Source: a virus. From it: a DNA stretch of 21,645 bases. The stretch lies in the IMG/VR virus record IMGVR_UViG_3300049442_000288, positions 1 through 21,645 of that record. One strand, given 5' to 3'. This document shows, piece after piece, positions 7,497 to 14,108 of the stretch. The translations under genes were made by a program, and so were the position numbers. The notes under the pieces were generated by a model. It did no database searches, was not told where the DNA came from, and saw only the letters and a list, made by a program, of their open reading frames with translations. Position 1 is the stretch's first letter. The number at the start of each line of letters is the position of its first letter.

Positions 7497-7753
7497 GATG
7501 GCACCTCGGGCCCGGCCAGCCACCGCTCGACTCTCTCCTTGCTGCCCCACGCTTGCGCAGGAGCCTCGTTGTAGAGCCACGAGACGATGTCGAACAGCAT
7601 GCGCCGGTTGGTCATGTCGGCGCGCTCGCACGCGGCGCGCAGGTCGTTCTCCAACACGGCGGTCAGGAAGCCGCCGGTCGGCCGGTGATGCTCGAAGTAC
7701 AGGCGCAGACCCTCTGTCAGATTCGCGTTGGGCACCTTGCTGAAGTCCATCAT
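7493..7753 (-). CDS. Unknown small protein (86 aa)
   Basis: Not recognised. Mostly alpha-helical by inspection, with paired helices around NLTEGLRLYFEHH and GGFLTAVLENDLRAACERAD and a C-terminal RVERWLAGPE. Two consecutive ATG codons give a start at 7753 (ATGA overlap with the upstream stop) or one codon later. No metal or membrane motif. It is a member of the coupled minus-strand block. Confidence 0.65.
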   Translation of the reverse strand: MMDFSKVPNANLTEGLRLYFEHHRPTGGFLTAVLENDLRAACERADMTNRRMLFDIVSWLYNEAPAQAWGSKERVERWLAGPEVPS

Positions 7754-8004
7754 TGGATTCCCTCCAGCGTGATGCGCGCACGCGCGAGGATCTGGCGCAC
7801 GTCGTCGGGGTTCTGGTGCTCGCCGACCAACAGGGCGTCGATCACGAATGCGAGCTCCCTGCACGTCGCGAGCAGGCGGTCGCGCTGGCCCTTGATGACC
7901 AGCGCCTTGCGGCCGAACTTTTCGATGCGGTCATTGAGCTCGAGGCGCACGCGCTCGAGGTCGGCGTCGGTGACGACAGGGTTTTCGTTTGTCTTCGTGT
8001 TCAT
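7750..8004 (-). CDS. Helical/coiled-coil small protein (84 aa)
   Basis: Not recognised. Most of the chain is charged and helical (LERVRLELNDRIEKFGRKAL and DDVRQILARARITLEGI), suggesting a short coiled coil or helical bundle. The ATG at 8004 overlaps the upstream stop and has GGAGA upstream in the context CCGGAGACCGCA, similar to the leader of other genes in this operon but without the GTATAC palindrome. Confidence 0.65.
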   Translation of the reverse strand: MNTKTNENPVVTDADLERVRLELNDRIEKFGRKALVIKGQRDRLLATCRELAFVIDALLVGEHQNPDDVRQILARARITLEGIQ

Positions 8005-8255
8005 TGCGGTCTCCGGTAGTGTTGAAGGATGGTGGAAGGGGGAAGCACGATCTTGCAGGCGAGTCGCTGCTCGCCCGCATCTTCGCGCAGGAAATTGCGA
8101 TCGCGGAAAATCGTGTAGCGTTCGAGCGCGGATGGGATCCGCACCGTGTGCCACACGACACCGCGCACGTCGCCGTCGTCACGCCACGCGTGCCGCGGCT
8201 GCAACGCCGCGATGATGATGACGGCGACAACGATGGTTCCGAGCAGGGCGATCAT
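8001..8255 (-). CDS. Membrane-anchored small protein (84 aa)
   Basis: The N-terminal 18 residues (IALLGTIVVAVIIIAALQ) form one hydrophobic helix that could be a membrane anchor or uncleaved signal; there is no lipobox. The rest is a soluble, basic domain. The start and end both overlap neighbours by four bases (ATGA). Function unknown. Confidence 0.6.
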   Translation of the reverse strand: MIALLGTIVVAVIIIAALQPRHAWRDDGDVRGVVWHTVRIPSALERYTIFRDRNFLREDAGEQRLACKIVLPPSTILQHYRRPQ

Positions 8256-8446
8256 GTGATCACCAGCCCGTCGGCGACGATGCCTTCGACGATGGCGTCA
8301 ACGTAGCGCGGCTCGACGACCGTGCCGAGCCGACCCCACGACAGCCGATCCTCCGGCAGGTGATCGTCAACCCACGCTTGCGCGGCGGGCGTGACGGCGG
8401 TGAGGATGCAGATCGAACCGTGGTTCGCGAGCGTGAAGTCACTCAC
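8252..8446 (-). CDS. Conserved phage small protein of unknown function (64 aa)
   Basis: The sequence pattern SDFTLANHGSICILT near the N-terminus, AAQAWVDDHLPED in the middle and VEPRYVDAIVEGIVADGLV at the end is one I recognise as a recurrent small protein in unrelated phages and prophages; no function is known to me. The GTG at 8446 gives the canonical N-terminus and lies within the 3' end of the upstream gene (8-base overlap). The C-terminal end overlaps the next ATG. Confidence 0.75.
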   Translation of the reverse strand: MSDFTLANHGSICILTAVTPAAQAWVDDHLPEDRLSWGRLGTVVEPRYVDAIVEGIVADGLVIT

Positions 8447-8810
8447 CGAAATCTCCCGTCTCGTGTCCGCCGCAATTCGACCAACGCTCGGTCGTGTTGC
8501 CCCACATCGACGTGCCGACGGTTGTCGTCCCGCCACTGAGGAGGAAACGCCCCGCGCAGAGCTCCTTGCGGTCGACGCACCAGATCCATTGCTCGCTGCC
8601 GGTCTCCTTCACCGCGGTGCGCATGGCCGCGCGTGCGGCCTTCTTCGCCTCGCTCGGCAGGTCGAACACACCCGCCTCGCGCTCGGTGCCGTGCAAGACC
8701 TGCTCGCGGGCCTCGTACTCCTCGCCCGGCCCGGCGTCGCACATGTGGTACGCGTACGCGTGCAGGAACGTCTCGCCCACCTGCTCACGCGTGAATCGTT
8801 CGCGCTTCAT
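8439..8810 (-). CDS. Unknown protein (123 aa)
   Basis: Not recognised. It has a basic helical N-terminus (MKRERFTREQVGETFLHAYAY), an acidic middle and a C-terminal Gly/Thr-rich segment (SGGTTTVGTSMWGN). Four Cys are scattered and do not form an obvious zinc knuckle. The ATG at 8810 overlaps the upstream stop (ATGA). The long in-frame region upstream of this ATG is a shadow of the next gene. Confidence 0.65.
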   Translation of the reverse strand: MKRERFTREQVGETFLHAYAYHMCDAGPGEEYEAREQVLHGTEREAGVFDLPSEAKKAARAAMRTAVKETGSEQWIWCVDRKELCAGRFLLSGGTTTVGTSMWGNTTERWSNCGGHETGDFGE

Positions 8811-9382
8811 CCGACACCTCGCACGGCGTTCCAGTCCTTCAGGTTCGCCCAGTGCAGCGGCACGAGGTTGATGTGCCGCCCGGTGATCACGAGCCCGTTC
8901 GGGATCGCGTTGGCGACGTAGTGCATCTGCTTGAGGTACGTGCGCGGTGCGGTGCGCTCCTCCAGCGGTGCGTCGGCCAGCGGCACGTAGTGCGGTGCAG
9001 CCAAGCCCTCGGTCGCCACGAGCGCGAGCCCGTCGTGCGGGCTCCGATCGTAGGTGTACAGCTTTGTATACATTGTGGCTCTGTTCACTTTGGTCTCCGG
9101 TTGGTTGTGGTCGAGCTTGCCTTCTTCCTTCGCGATGTCGCGGCCCGCGCGATACCACGCGTAGCCGATCATCTGCCGGGCCTGACGGCTGGCAAAGCCG
9201 TTGATGCCCTTGGTGACGAAGTCGTAGCCGTTCCAGAACGCGATGGCGAACGAACTGCCGTAGCTCCCGCGCTCGCGACGCTTGCCCTTCACGAACAGGC
9301 TCGGGTGCCGCACGTCGTACGCGCGGCGTGCCGCCGTGTACTGGCCCTGCATGTACGGGTCTTTGAATGGATTGGTAGTCAT
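8807..9382 (-). CDS. Apparent in-frame fusion of two small phage proteins (191 aa)
   Basis: Residues 1-98 resemble a small phage protein type (NPFKDPYMQGQYTAARRAYDV, SSFAIAFWNGYDF, IGYAWYRAGRDIA). At residues 95-104 the DNA contains CCGGAGACCAAA, a GTG codon (9086-9088) and a GTATAC palindrome (9066-9071). These are exactly the elements that start other genes of this operon, yet no stop codon separates the halves. Initiation at the internal GTG would give a 93-residue product containing only the second domain (HYVPLADAPLEERTAPRTYL through LVPLHWANLKDWN). The main ATG at 9382 shares one base with the upstream stop (TGATG). Both a full-length and a short product are possible. Confidence 0.65.
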   Translation of the reverse strand: MTTNPFKDPYMQGQYTAARRAYDVRHPSLFVKGKRRERGSYGSSFAIAFWNGYDFVTKGINGFASRQARQMIGYAWYRAGRDIAKEEGKLDHNQPETKVNRATMYTKLYTYDRSPHDGLALVATEGLAAPHYVPLADAPLEERTAPRTYLKQMHYVANAIPNGLVITGRHINLVPLHWANLKDWNAVRGVG

Positions 9383-9912
9383 CAGTAGATCGCCCACGGG
9401 TGGCCGTCCTCGAACGCTTCGAGCGCGCGATCGCGCACGCCGACCTCGACGTCAGGCACGTCGCTCGGCGCGAGGATGTTGAGATGGAACGGACCCTCGG
9501 CATCCTCGGCCATGCGGTCGAACGCGTGCGCGTACGCGCGCGTGGTCGCCGGGTACGCCACGAGGCTGGTCGACTCCGCGCAGTCGCAGTCACGCGACCA
9601 GCTTTCGATCAGCACGACGCGACGGCCGACGTTCTGGTTCCCTTCGATCGGGTTCCAGCAGAAGATGCCCATGCGGCGCGCGCGATCGGCACCGATGGCA
9701 TTCTCGCGGATGTTGCGGCGCAGGTTGCGCGCGTTCGCACGCTCACGCTGGCGGCAGGTGCGCTCGAACAGATCCTTGCCTGCGGCGGCGATCTCGTCGA
9801 CGTTCGCCTCGGTGGCGAGGCCCGCGGCCTTGTACGCGCGCCACGCGATCAGCACGCAGTGGCTGGTCTCGACGTAGTCGGTGGGGATGGGAAGATCGAT
9901 TTGGAATTTCAT
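9382..9912 (-). CDS. Unknown protein (176 aa)
   Basis: Not recognised. The start is the ATG at 9912 behind AACTGGAGACCACC, preceded by the TTGTATACAA element. The first third is helical (VLIAWRAYKAAGLATEANVDEIAA), followed by a basic stretch (RQRERANARNLRRNIRENA), a central beta-rich part and an acidic C-terminus. No signal, membrane or metal motif. It heads a coupled block that runs without gaps to 6776. Confidence 0.65.
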   Translation of the reverse strand: MKFQIDLPIPTDYVETSHCVLIAWRAYKAAGLATEANVDEIAAAGKDLFERTCRQRERANARNLRRNIRENAIGADRARRMGIFCWNPIEGNQNVGRRVVLIESWSRDCDCAESTSLVAYPATTRAYAHAFDRMAEDAEGPFHLNILAPSDVPDVEVGVRDRALEAFEDGHPWAIY

Positions 9913-9917
9913 GGTGG

Positions 9918-9943
9918 TCTCCAGTTGTGGGATTTGTATACAA
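9918..9943 (-). promoter_or_regulatory. Start-associated element (extended form)
   Basis: Minus strand: TTGTATACAA, six extra bases, AACTGGAGA, then the ATG at 9912. GTATAC occupies 9936-9941. One base upstream is a GCAGC/GCTGC triloop hairpin. Confidence 0.75.
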
Positions 9944-9944
9944 T

Positions 9945-9981
9945 GCAGCAACGCTGCCGAGTGCGGTCTCTGACACCGCAC
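9945..9981 (-). repeat. Two intergenic hairpins
   Basis: GCAGC (9945-9949), a 3-base loop and GCTGC (9953-9957); then GTGCGGT (9961-9967), a 7-base loop and ACCGCAC (9975-9981). They fill the gap between genes together with the start-associated element. There is no T-run. Confidence 0.7.
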
Positions 9982-9994
9982 CGAGCAAAGTTAC

Positions 9995-10378
9995 CTACCA
10001 GCGCCCGCCGTTCTCCATGAACATGATCTGGCGCTCCATGCTGCGCTCGCGCGCGTCGTCCATCTCGCGCTCTTGAATCACCTTCCAGAGCAGCGCCTTG
10101 CGCCCCTTCAGGCGCGGCTCGTCGACGACCTCCACGACGCGCTTGCCGTGGCACACGCTGCAGGACACGTCGTAGTCGCCGCGGAAGTACGCCTCCTCGA
10201 AGTCCGGATCCTCGCGGAACTCCTCGGGGCTGATGCCGTTGCCATCGATGGCCGGGTTGGTGTGCGTGCCCTTGCCATCGCAGCGATCGCACACCTCGTA
10301 GCGCGCCGGGAACACGACCTCGAACTCGCGGTCGCTGTGGCGGCTGTAGTGCGTCTTGGTGACGGTGACGGCGCTCAT
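9995..10378 (-). CDS. DnaJ-like zinc-finger protein (127 aa)
   Basis: Two CxxC knuckles, Cys30/Cys33 in CDRCDGKGTH and Cys73/Cys76 in CSVCHGKR, resemble the CxxCxGxG repeats of the DnaJ central zinc domain. The J domain is absent. The spacer between knuckles is acidic and the C-terminus is a charged helix. The ATG at 10378 follows AGGAGAGC and overlaps the upstream stop (ATGA). Such short DnaJ-type zinc proteins are frequent in phages; partner unknown. Confidence 0.7.
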   Translation of the reverse strand: MSAVTVTKTHYSRHSDREFEVVFPARYEVCDRCDGKGTHTNPAIDGNGISPEEFREDPDFEEAYFRGDYDVSCSVCHGKRVVEVVDEPRLKGRKALLWKVIQEREMDDARERSMERQIMFMENGGRW

Positions 10379-10743
10379 GCTCTCCTCCCTTGATCGAGGA
10401 GCCACTTGCGGCGCTCGTCCGGACAGCAGGCGCGGCACGGTCCGCCCTCGGCGTTCTCGAAGCCGTCGCCACCGCAGTGCGAGCAGTAGCGCACCTTGGT
10501 CTGATGCGCCACTTCGAGCGTGGGCTCGTCGATGCTGCGCACGGCGGTGCCGTCGACCAAGATCGTGGAGCGGATGCGGTCGAGCTTTACGCGTACCTTC
10601 TCGGTGGTGCCGTTGAGCGCGACCACGCTGCCGAACCGCGCGCCGCGCATCCAGAAGTCGGTGCCGGGGTGCATCTCGACGCGGGAGTGAAGCTTGATGG
10701 TCGAGCCATCGAAGCCGGTGATGGTATTGAAGTTGTCTTTCAT
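10375..10743 (-). CDS. Small beta-barrel-like protein with C-terminal zinc knuckles (122 aa)
   Basis: Residues 20-75 look beta-rich and SH3/KOW-like (FWMRGARFGSVVALNGTTEKVRVKL). The C-terminus has CSHCGGDG (Cys87/Cys90) and CRACC (Cys103/Cys106 or 107), a four-Cys zinc site of the CxxCxGxG type like the coupled downstream protein. The ATG at 10743 follows ACTGGAGAATGCC and the TTGTATACAA element. The pairing of two zinc-knuckle proteins in one coupled unit suggests joint action, which is inference. Confidence 0.65.
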   Translation of the reverse strand: MKDNFNTITGFDGSTIKLHSRVEMHPGTDFWMRGARFGSVVALNGTTEKVRVKLDRIRSTILVDGTAVRSIDEPTLEVAHQTKVRYCSHCGGDGFENAEGGPCRACCPDERRKWLLDQGRRA

Positions 10744-10748
10744 GGCAT

Positions 10749-10773
10749 TCTCCAGTTGTGGTTTTGTATACAA
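10749..10773 (-). promoter_or_regulatory. Start-associated element (extended form)
   Basis: Minus strand: TTGTATACAA, an inserted AACCAC, AACTGGAGA, then the ATG at 10743. GTATAC occupies 10766-10771. Confidence 0.75.
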
Positions 10774-10776
10774 TGT

Positions 10777-10828
10777 CGGGTCGTTAGCCCGCCGCTGCCG
10801 CCTCGCGTGAGCGTGGCGACAGGGGCAG
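10777..10828 (-). repeat. Intergenic hairpins
   Basis: CGGG (10777-10780) with CCCG (10788-10791), and CTGCC (10795-10799) with GGCAG (10824-10828) enclosing GCC/GGC and CGC/GCG pairs. They lie between the stop at 10833 and the start-associated element. Confidence 0.55.
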
Positions 10829-10832
10829 TCGA

Positions 10833-11342
10833 TTACTTCCGCTCGAACTGCTTGGTGCGCTCCAGCAGAGCGCGTGCGTTCTTGACGTCGTCCTCGGCCT
10901 TGGCGAAGCTCGCGCGATCCTCGTCGAGCTCGTGGACGTCGTCCGCGTGCTCCTCAAGGCCCACGTCCGCGACCGGCAGCACCTCGGCCAGCGCCTCGCG
11001 CAACTGGGCGATGATGTCGGCGCGCATGTTCGACTGGCTGCGCGTCAGCGCCAGCGCCTGCTCGAAGTGGTCCCACGGCTTGGCGGTGCCATCCTCGGGC
11101 GGGCAGTCGAACAGGCCCATGCTGCGCAGGGTGATGCGGGCGAACGCCACGTCGCTCGTGAGGTTCGGGCTCTGTGCGATCACGAGCAGCGTGGCGAGAA
11201 GCTCCGGCGCTGCGTGCGCGATGCGCAGTTCCATCGCGATCGCCTGCGAGGTCGGGCTCTTCTCATCGATGATGAGCTCGAGTGGTTGCGGCTTTGCGCC
11301 GATGTCGATCATCTGAAAGAAGCGGGGGGTGTTGATGCTCAT
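10833..11342 (-). CDS. Unknown, largely helical protein (169 aa)
   Basis: Not recognised as a named family. The stretch LRIAHAAPELLATLLVIAQ resembles the 'AAPELL' helix common in small phage proteins of unknown role. The C-terminal 60 residues are strongly acidic and helical (VADVGLEEHADDVHELDEDRASFAKAE in part), likely a coiled coil. The ATG at 11342 follows CTGGAGAAAATTCA and the start-associated element. No catalytic motif is visible. Confidence 0.6.
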   Translation of the reverse strand: MSINTPRFFQMIDIGAKPQPLELIIDEKSPTSQAIAMELRIAHAAPELLATLLVIAQSPNLTSDVAFARITLRSMGLFDCPPEDGTAKPWDHFEQALALTRSQSNMRADIIAQLREALAEVLPVADVGLEEHADDVHELDEDRASFAKAEDDVKNARALLERTKQFERK

Positions 11343-11349
11343 TGAATTT

Positions 11350-11374
11350 TCTCCAGTTGTGGTTTTGTATACAT
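11350..11374 (-). promoter_or_regulatory. Start-associated element (extended form)
   Basis: Minus strand: ATGTATACAA, AACCAC, AACTGGAGA, then the ATG at 11342. GTATAC occupies 11367-11372. One palindrome position differs from the consensus. There is no hairpin because the upstream stop is only 16 bases away. Confidence 0.7.
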
Positions 11375-11389
11375 TGGGTGGCAGCGGGA

Positions 11390-11635
11390 TCATTGGACTG
11401 CGGTGTCCTGCGCGCGCGCCGCGGCAATGATCTCGTTGTGCCGGATGTCGGCGACCTCGGCGTCGAGCTTGTCGAGGGCGTCGACAAGGGTGTTGCCCGA
11501 GGCGGCGATCGCCTCGCGCTGGCGGAAGACGAGCAGCGCCCAGAAGTGTTTGTCGCTCGTGGTGAACGGCTCGACGATTACGCGTGCGCCGTCGGCGCGG
11601 TTGGCAAACAGGAAAGCGGTGATGTTGTCGTGCAT
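11390..11635 (-). CDS. Unknown small protein (81 aa)
   Basis: Not recognised. A beta-rich N-terminal half (NITAFLFANRADGARVIVEPF, HFWALLVFRQ) is followed by an amphipathic helix (LVDALDKLDAEVADIRHNEIIAA). The ATG at 11635 follows CCGGAGACCCAC, a variant of the shared ribosome site without the GTATAC palindrome; the upstream gene stops 17 bases away. Confidence 0.6.
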   Translation of the reverse strand: MHDNITAFLFANRADGARVIVEPFTTSDKHFWALLVFRQREAIAASGNTLVDALDKLDAEVADIRHNEIIAAARAQDTAVQ

Positions 11636-11652
11636 GTGGGTCTCCGGTTGGT

Positions 11653-11889
11653 TTAGCGGTGGCTGACGTCGACGACAGCGCCGGTGTCGAACAGCGCGAC
11701 GATGGCCTCGGCGTCCTTCAGGCTCGCCGTGTCGAACTGGTACGTCGTGCCGTAGTTGCGGATGCACACGTCGTAGACGATGGAGCCATCGGTCAGCGTC
11801 TTCGCGACGATGCGCGGCTTCATTGCGTCGGCGTCGACGGCGGTCGGTTGCGGCCACGGCTTGGTGCGGATCTGGATCGTGTCGTTCAT
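11653..11889 (-). CDS. Unknown small protein (78 aa)
   Basis: Not recognised. It appears as a compact alpha/beta fold with strands PRIVAKTLTDGSIVYDVCIRN and TTYQFDTA, then a helix (LKDAEAIVALFD). It uses a TAA stop, unlike the TGA used by most genes here. The ATG at 11889 follows GGAGACCACC. The start-associated element lies just upstream in a variant where CCCTTTTT replaces the usual AACT stretch. Confidence 0.6.
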   Translation of the reverse strand: MNDTIQIRTKPWPQPTAVDADAMKPRIVAKTLTDGSIVYDVCIRNYGTTYQFDTASLKDAEAIVALFDTGAVVDVSHR

Positions 11890-11894
11890 GGTGG

Positions 11895-11920
11895 TCTCCA
11901 AAAAGGGAAGTTGTATACAA
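11895..11920 (-). promoter_or_regulatory. Start-associated element (divergent linker)
   Basis: Minus strand: TTGTATACAA, then CTTCCCTTTTTGGAGA. GTATAC occupies 11913-11918. The palindrome is perfect while the linker to GGAGA has changed, arguing that the palindrome is the part under selection. Confidence 0.7.
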
Positions 11921-11924
11921 TGTT

Positions 11925-11965
11925 GCAGCGGTGCTGCCTGCAGCCGCCTCGGACAGAGGCGACTG
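11925..11965 (-). repeat. Two intergenic hairpins
   Basis: GCAGC (11925-11929), a 3-base loop and GCTGC (11933-11937); then CAG-CGCCTC (11941-11950) pairing with GAGGCG-CTG (11956-11965) with one internal mismatch. Same order as at 9945-9981, with different loop sequences. Confidence 0.7.
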
Positions 11966-11974
11966 AGGGCATCA

Positions 11975-12649
11975 TCACTCAGCCTGTGCGTCGGCGGGAG
12001 GAGCCGAGGAGGAAACCTCGAACCTGCGCCACGACTGCGTGCCTGACCAGCCGCGGAAGCCGTCCGGCTCGCGCACCCAGTACACGCGACCGCGGTCGGT
12101 GTAGCGCGCTCTGGCGTCCTTCCCAGAGGGCAGCTTGCGGCGCTCGCCGGGCAGGATCGGTGCCGGGCCCGCCGTGCGCTCGACCTCGCGCAGCGGCTGG
12201 CCGTGACGCGCATCCGCCACGCCCGCGAGGAACGCGACGAAGGCGCGGCCGCTGCGCTCGCGGTGCTCAAGCTGGCCGACCTCGCTGCGCACCGCGAGCA
12301 CCTGCGCGTACTCATTGGCTTGGTCGAACGGCACCAGTTCGTACCGGCGCACGCCATGCTTGAGCACGTAGGCCGTGCCGTTGGCCTTCTCAGGCTTCAC
12401 GGTCCCGGCTTCCAGCCCAGCGATGCGCACGAGCATCTCGTCGCACTGCTTGGTCACGTCGGCGATGACCTTGTCGGCCATCGTGCGCGAGACCTGCAGC
12501 GGCTCGTACTGGTTGCCTTGGCACACGCCGCTGAAGTAGCCGTGCTCGACCGTGTAGCCGTGGTGCGCCATCGCGCCGTTCTTGACGGCCTGCTCGCGGC
12601 CGCACAGTTGGCAGTGGCCGCGGCGTTGGATGTTGTTGCTGTCTCTCAT
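11975..12649 (-). CDS. Putative zinc-binding phage protein (224 aa)
   Basis: The N-terminus has CQLCGREQAVKNGAMAHHGY followed by GVCQG: Cys13, Cys16, one of His29/His30 and Cys43 form a likely zinc site, a pattern I have seen at the start of many phage and plasmid hypothetical proteins. The middle (50-130) is a long helix set, with helices around MADKVIADVTKQCDEMLVRI. The C-terminal part has a YWVREPDGFRGWSG segment. The ATG at 12649 follows CTGGAGAATGCACC and the compact start-associated element. Largest of the minus-strand accessory genes; function unknown. Confidence 0.65.
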   Translation of the reverse strand: MRDSNNIQRRGHCQLCGREQAVKNGAMAHHGYTVEHGYFSGVCQGNQYEPLQVSRTMADKVIADVTKQCDEMLVRIAGLEAGTVKPEKANGTAYVLKHGVRRYELVPFDQANEYAQVLAVRSEVGQLEHRERSGRAFVAFLAGVADARHGQPLREVERTAGPAPILPGERRKLPSGKDARARYTDRGRVYWVREPDGFRGWSGTQSWRRFEVSSSAPPADAQAE

Positions 12650-12656
12650 GGTGCAT

Positions 12657-12673
12657 TCTCCAGTTGTATACAA
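12657..12673 (-). promoter_or_regulatory. Start-associated element (compact form)
   Basis: Minus strand: TTGTATACAACTGGAGA, then the ATG at 12649. GTATAC occupies 12666-12671. It nearly abuts the upstream stop at 12676, so the 17-base unit is the whole gap apart from a few bases. Confidence 0.8.
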
Positions 12674-12675
12674 TG

Positions 12676-12912
12676 TCAAGGTTTGGCGGCGGCGTCTTGC
12701 ACCGTCGTCGTCTGGTCGTCGAGGCCGTCGATCAGCGTGCTGATCTCGTCGAGGAAGTTCTGCACGCGCTGGCCCTTGTCGCCGTCCTGCAGCGACGAAG
12801 GCATGTTGTCGTACACCTCCTGCTCCTCGTCGCGGATCTCTTCGAGTTGCTGCGTGGCGAGGCGGATGGATTCGAGCGCGGCAGCGAGCCGCTTGCGGCG
12901 TTGGTCGTTCAT
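12676..12912 (-). CDS. Coiled-coil small protein (78 aa)
   Basis: Not recognised. Almost entirely charged helix: KRLAAALESIRLATQQLEEI followed by RDEEQEVYDNM and VQNFLDEISTLIDGLDD. Consistent with a dimeric coiled coil. The ATG at 12912 follows AACTGGAGACCACCGCA; here the upstream TTGTATACAA palindrome is missing and only CACCCACAACTGGAGA remains. Confidence 0.65.
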   Translation of the reverse strand: MNDQRRKRLAAALESIRLATQQLEEIRDEEQEVYDNMPSSLQDGDKGQRVQNFLDEISTLIDGLDDQTTTVQDAAAKP

Positions 12913-12940
12913 TGCGGTGGTCTCCAGTTGTGGGTGGGTG

Positions 12941-12978
12941 TTGCCCGATGCCGCCCCGTGAGGAGCGGCAAACGGCAA
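12941..12978 (-). repeat. Nested intergenic hairpin
   Basis: Outer TTGCC (12941-12945) pairs with GGCAA (12974-12978); inner TGCCGC (12949-12954) pairs with GCGGCA (12965-12970). On the minus strand it begins right after the stop as TGAGTCTTGCC, a string shared with the gaps at 14154 and 14802. Confidence 0.75.
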
Positions 12979-12981
12979 GAC

Positions 12982-13284
12982 TCAGAAGGGGATCGGATCG
13001 GTCGAGTAGTCGGCCAAGTCCCAGCCCTCGTCGGGCTCGCAGTCATCCTCGGGATGACGGCCCGAGGAGACGCCGGTGAAGTGCGGGTTGCGTTCCCATG
13101 TGTCGTACGGGGAGAGCACCCACTCATCGTCGGGGCGGTAGGCTCCCTCGACGCCGGCCCACTGGGCGATCGCGGCGCTCATCCACTGGCCGTGGGTCAT
13201 GGCGTCGTTGCGGAGCGCATCCTCGCGCTCCTGTTCGTAGGTGTAGAGGTCATTGAGGCTGTCCTCGCGGGTGTAGTCAGGCAT
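12982..13284 (-). CDS. Unknown acidic protein (100 aa)
   Basis: Not recognised. The N-terminal half is helical (YTREDSLNDLYTYEQEREDAL, GQWMSAAIAQWAGVEG). The C-terminal half is acidic and aromatic with little predicted structure (DDEWVLSPYDTW, PEDDCEPDEGWDLADYSTD). Strong negative charge is also typical of DNA-mimic anti-defence proteins, but that is only a loose analogy. The ATG at 13284 follows CTGGAGAATACCGCA and the compact start-associated element. Confidence 0.65.
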   Translation of the reverse strand: MPDYTREDSLNDLYTYEQEREDALRNDAMTHGQWMSAAIAQWAGVEGAYRPDDEWVLSPYDTWERNPHFTGVSSGRHPEDDCEPDEGWDLADYSTDPIPF

Positions 13285-13292
13285 TGCGGTAT

Positions 13293-13309
13293 TCTCCAGT
13301 TGTATACAA
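13293..13309 (-). promoter_or_regulatory. Start-associated element (compact form)
   Basis: Minus strand: TTGTATACAACTGGAGA, then the ATG at 13284. GTATAC occupies 13302-13307. The upstream stop is only seven bases away. Confidence 0.8.
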
Positions 13310-13315
13310 AGTGGT

Positions 13316-13396
13316 TCAGTGGTTGACGGCGATCGCGCAGGCGATGAAGAAGGCCGACGCGCAGAACAGCAGCAGGGCGATGGCGAGCGTCCTCAT
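13316..13396 (-). CDS. Tiny single-TM peptide (26 aa)
   Basis: Nearly the whole peptide is one hydrophobic helix (LAIALLLFCASAFFIACAIA) after MRT. The ATG at 13396 overlaps the stop of the upstream gene (ATGA), and a GGAGG lies just upstream inside that gene. The coupling and position between two clear genes make it more than a chance frame, but its size keeps confidence moderate. It could be a membrane toxin-like or regulatory peptide. Confidence 0.5.
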   Translation of the reverse strand: MRTLAIALLLFCASAFFIACAIAVNH

Positions 13397-13761
13397 GCGG
13401 CCTCCTTGGCGCGCGACCAGACCAGCACGTCCCAAGTGCCGGTCCACGGCGTGTAGTTGCCGTCGTGGTAGTCGCGGACCGAGTCGGCGTGGTCGTAGCC
13501 GCCGGACACGTAGAGGTGCGTCACGCCGGGGTGGTTGGCCTTGACGTCGGCGATGGCGGCGCGGATCTCGTGCCAAGTGCCGCGCCAGAAGTGGCATTCG
13601 GCGGCGGGCAGCGGGCCGCACTGCCCACCGGCGTCGGCGGTGCAGAGCCAAGTGCCGCGGGACTGGTGGACGCCGCGACGGCCGCAGTCGGCGATGGACT
13701 CGCGCAGGGCGGCGTTGCGGGCGGCGGTGATCTGGTGCTTGAGGGTGTTGAGAGGGGTCAT
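13393..13761 (-). CDS. Unknown protein (122 aa)
   Basis: Not recognised. The N-terminal helix (TLKHQITAARNAALRESIAD) is followed by a Cys/His/Trp-rich central part (Cys26, Cys40, Cys49 and Cys57 with several His) that might bind a metal. A C-terminal alpha/beta segment has THLYVSGGYDHAD and WDVLVWSRAKE. The ATG at 13761 follows CAGGAGACCACC without a GTATAC palindrome. A strong hairpin (13791-13816) lies in the gap upstream. Confidence 0.65.
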   Translation of the reverse strand: MTPLNTLKHQITAARNAALRESIADCGRRGVHQSRGTWLCTADAGGQCGPLPAAECHFWRGTWHEIRAAIADVKANHPGVTHLYVSGGYDHADSVRDYHDGNYTPWTGTWDVLVWSRAKEAA

Positions 13762-13790
13762 GGTGGTCTCCTGTTCGGCGGGATGCCGTC

Positions 13791-13816
13791 GCAGCGCCCT
13801 CGTTGGAAGGCGCTGC
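13791..13816 (-). terminator. Strong intergenic hairpin
   Basis: GCAGCGCC (13791-13798), a 10-base loop and GGCGCTGC (13809-13816), a perfect 8-bp stem. It lies ten bases past the stop at 13826. It is terminator-like in stem strength but lacks a T-run on the minus strand, so it may instead be a processing or stability element. Confidence 0.5.
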
Positions 13817-13825
13817 AGCTGCTTC

Positions 13826-14083
13826 TCACTTGACGGGTGGCGGTAGCAGGAAGCCATGCTCGGTGGCCCACGTGACCGCGGCCTTGACGGCCAGCGCGGC
13901 GGACTGGCAATCCTCGACCAGTTCGAGCTCGGCGTCGCCGCTGCGCTGGTTGAAGATGGTCAGCTGCCAGTCGTAGACGTCAGCGCCGAGAACCTGTGCG
14001 ATCGTGACGGCGATCTCGCGATCGGCCAGCGCGCGGTTGAGGGCCTTGAGGTTGGTGAGGGTCTCGATCATTGCGTAGCTCAT
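13826..14083 (-). CDS. Unknown small protein (85 aa)
   Basis: Not recognised. Pattern: helix (MIETLTNLKALNRALADREI), strands (VTIAQVLGADVYDWQLTIFNQ, DAELELVED) and helix (SAALAVKAAVTWATEHG), a small alpha/beta fold. The ATG at 14083 follows CTGGAGAACACC and the compact start-associated element. The stop is separated from the next gene by the hairpin at 13791-13816. Confidence 0.65.
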   Translation of the reverse strand: MSYAMIETLTNLKALNRALADREIAVTIAQVLGADVYDWQLTIFNQRSGDAELELVEDCQSAALAVKAAVTWATEHGFLLPPPVK

Positions 14084-14088
14084 GGTGT

Positions 14089-14105
14089 TCTCCAGTTGTA
14101 TACAT
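14089..14105 (-). promoter_or_regulatory. Start-associated element (compact form)
   Basis: Minus strand: ATGTATACAACTGGAGA, then the ATG at 14083. GTATAC occupies 14098-14103. One palindrome flank base differs (ATG for TTG). Confidence 0.8.
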
Positions 14106-14108
14106 TGT

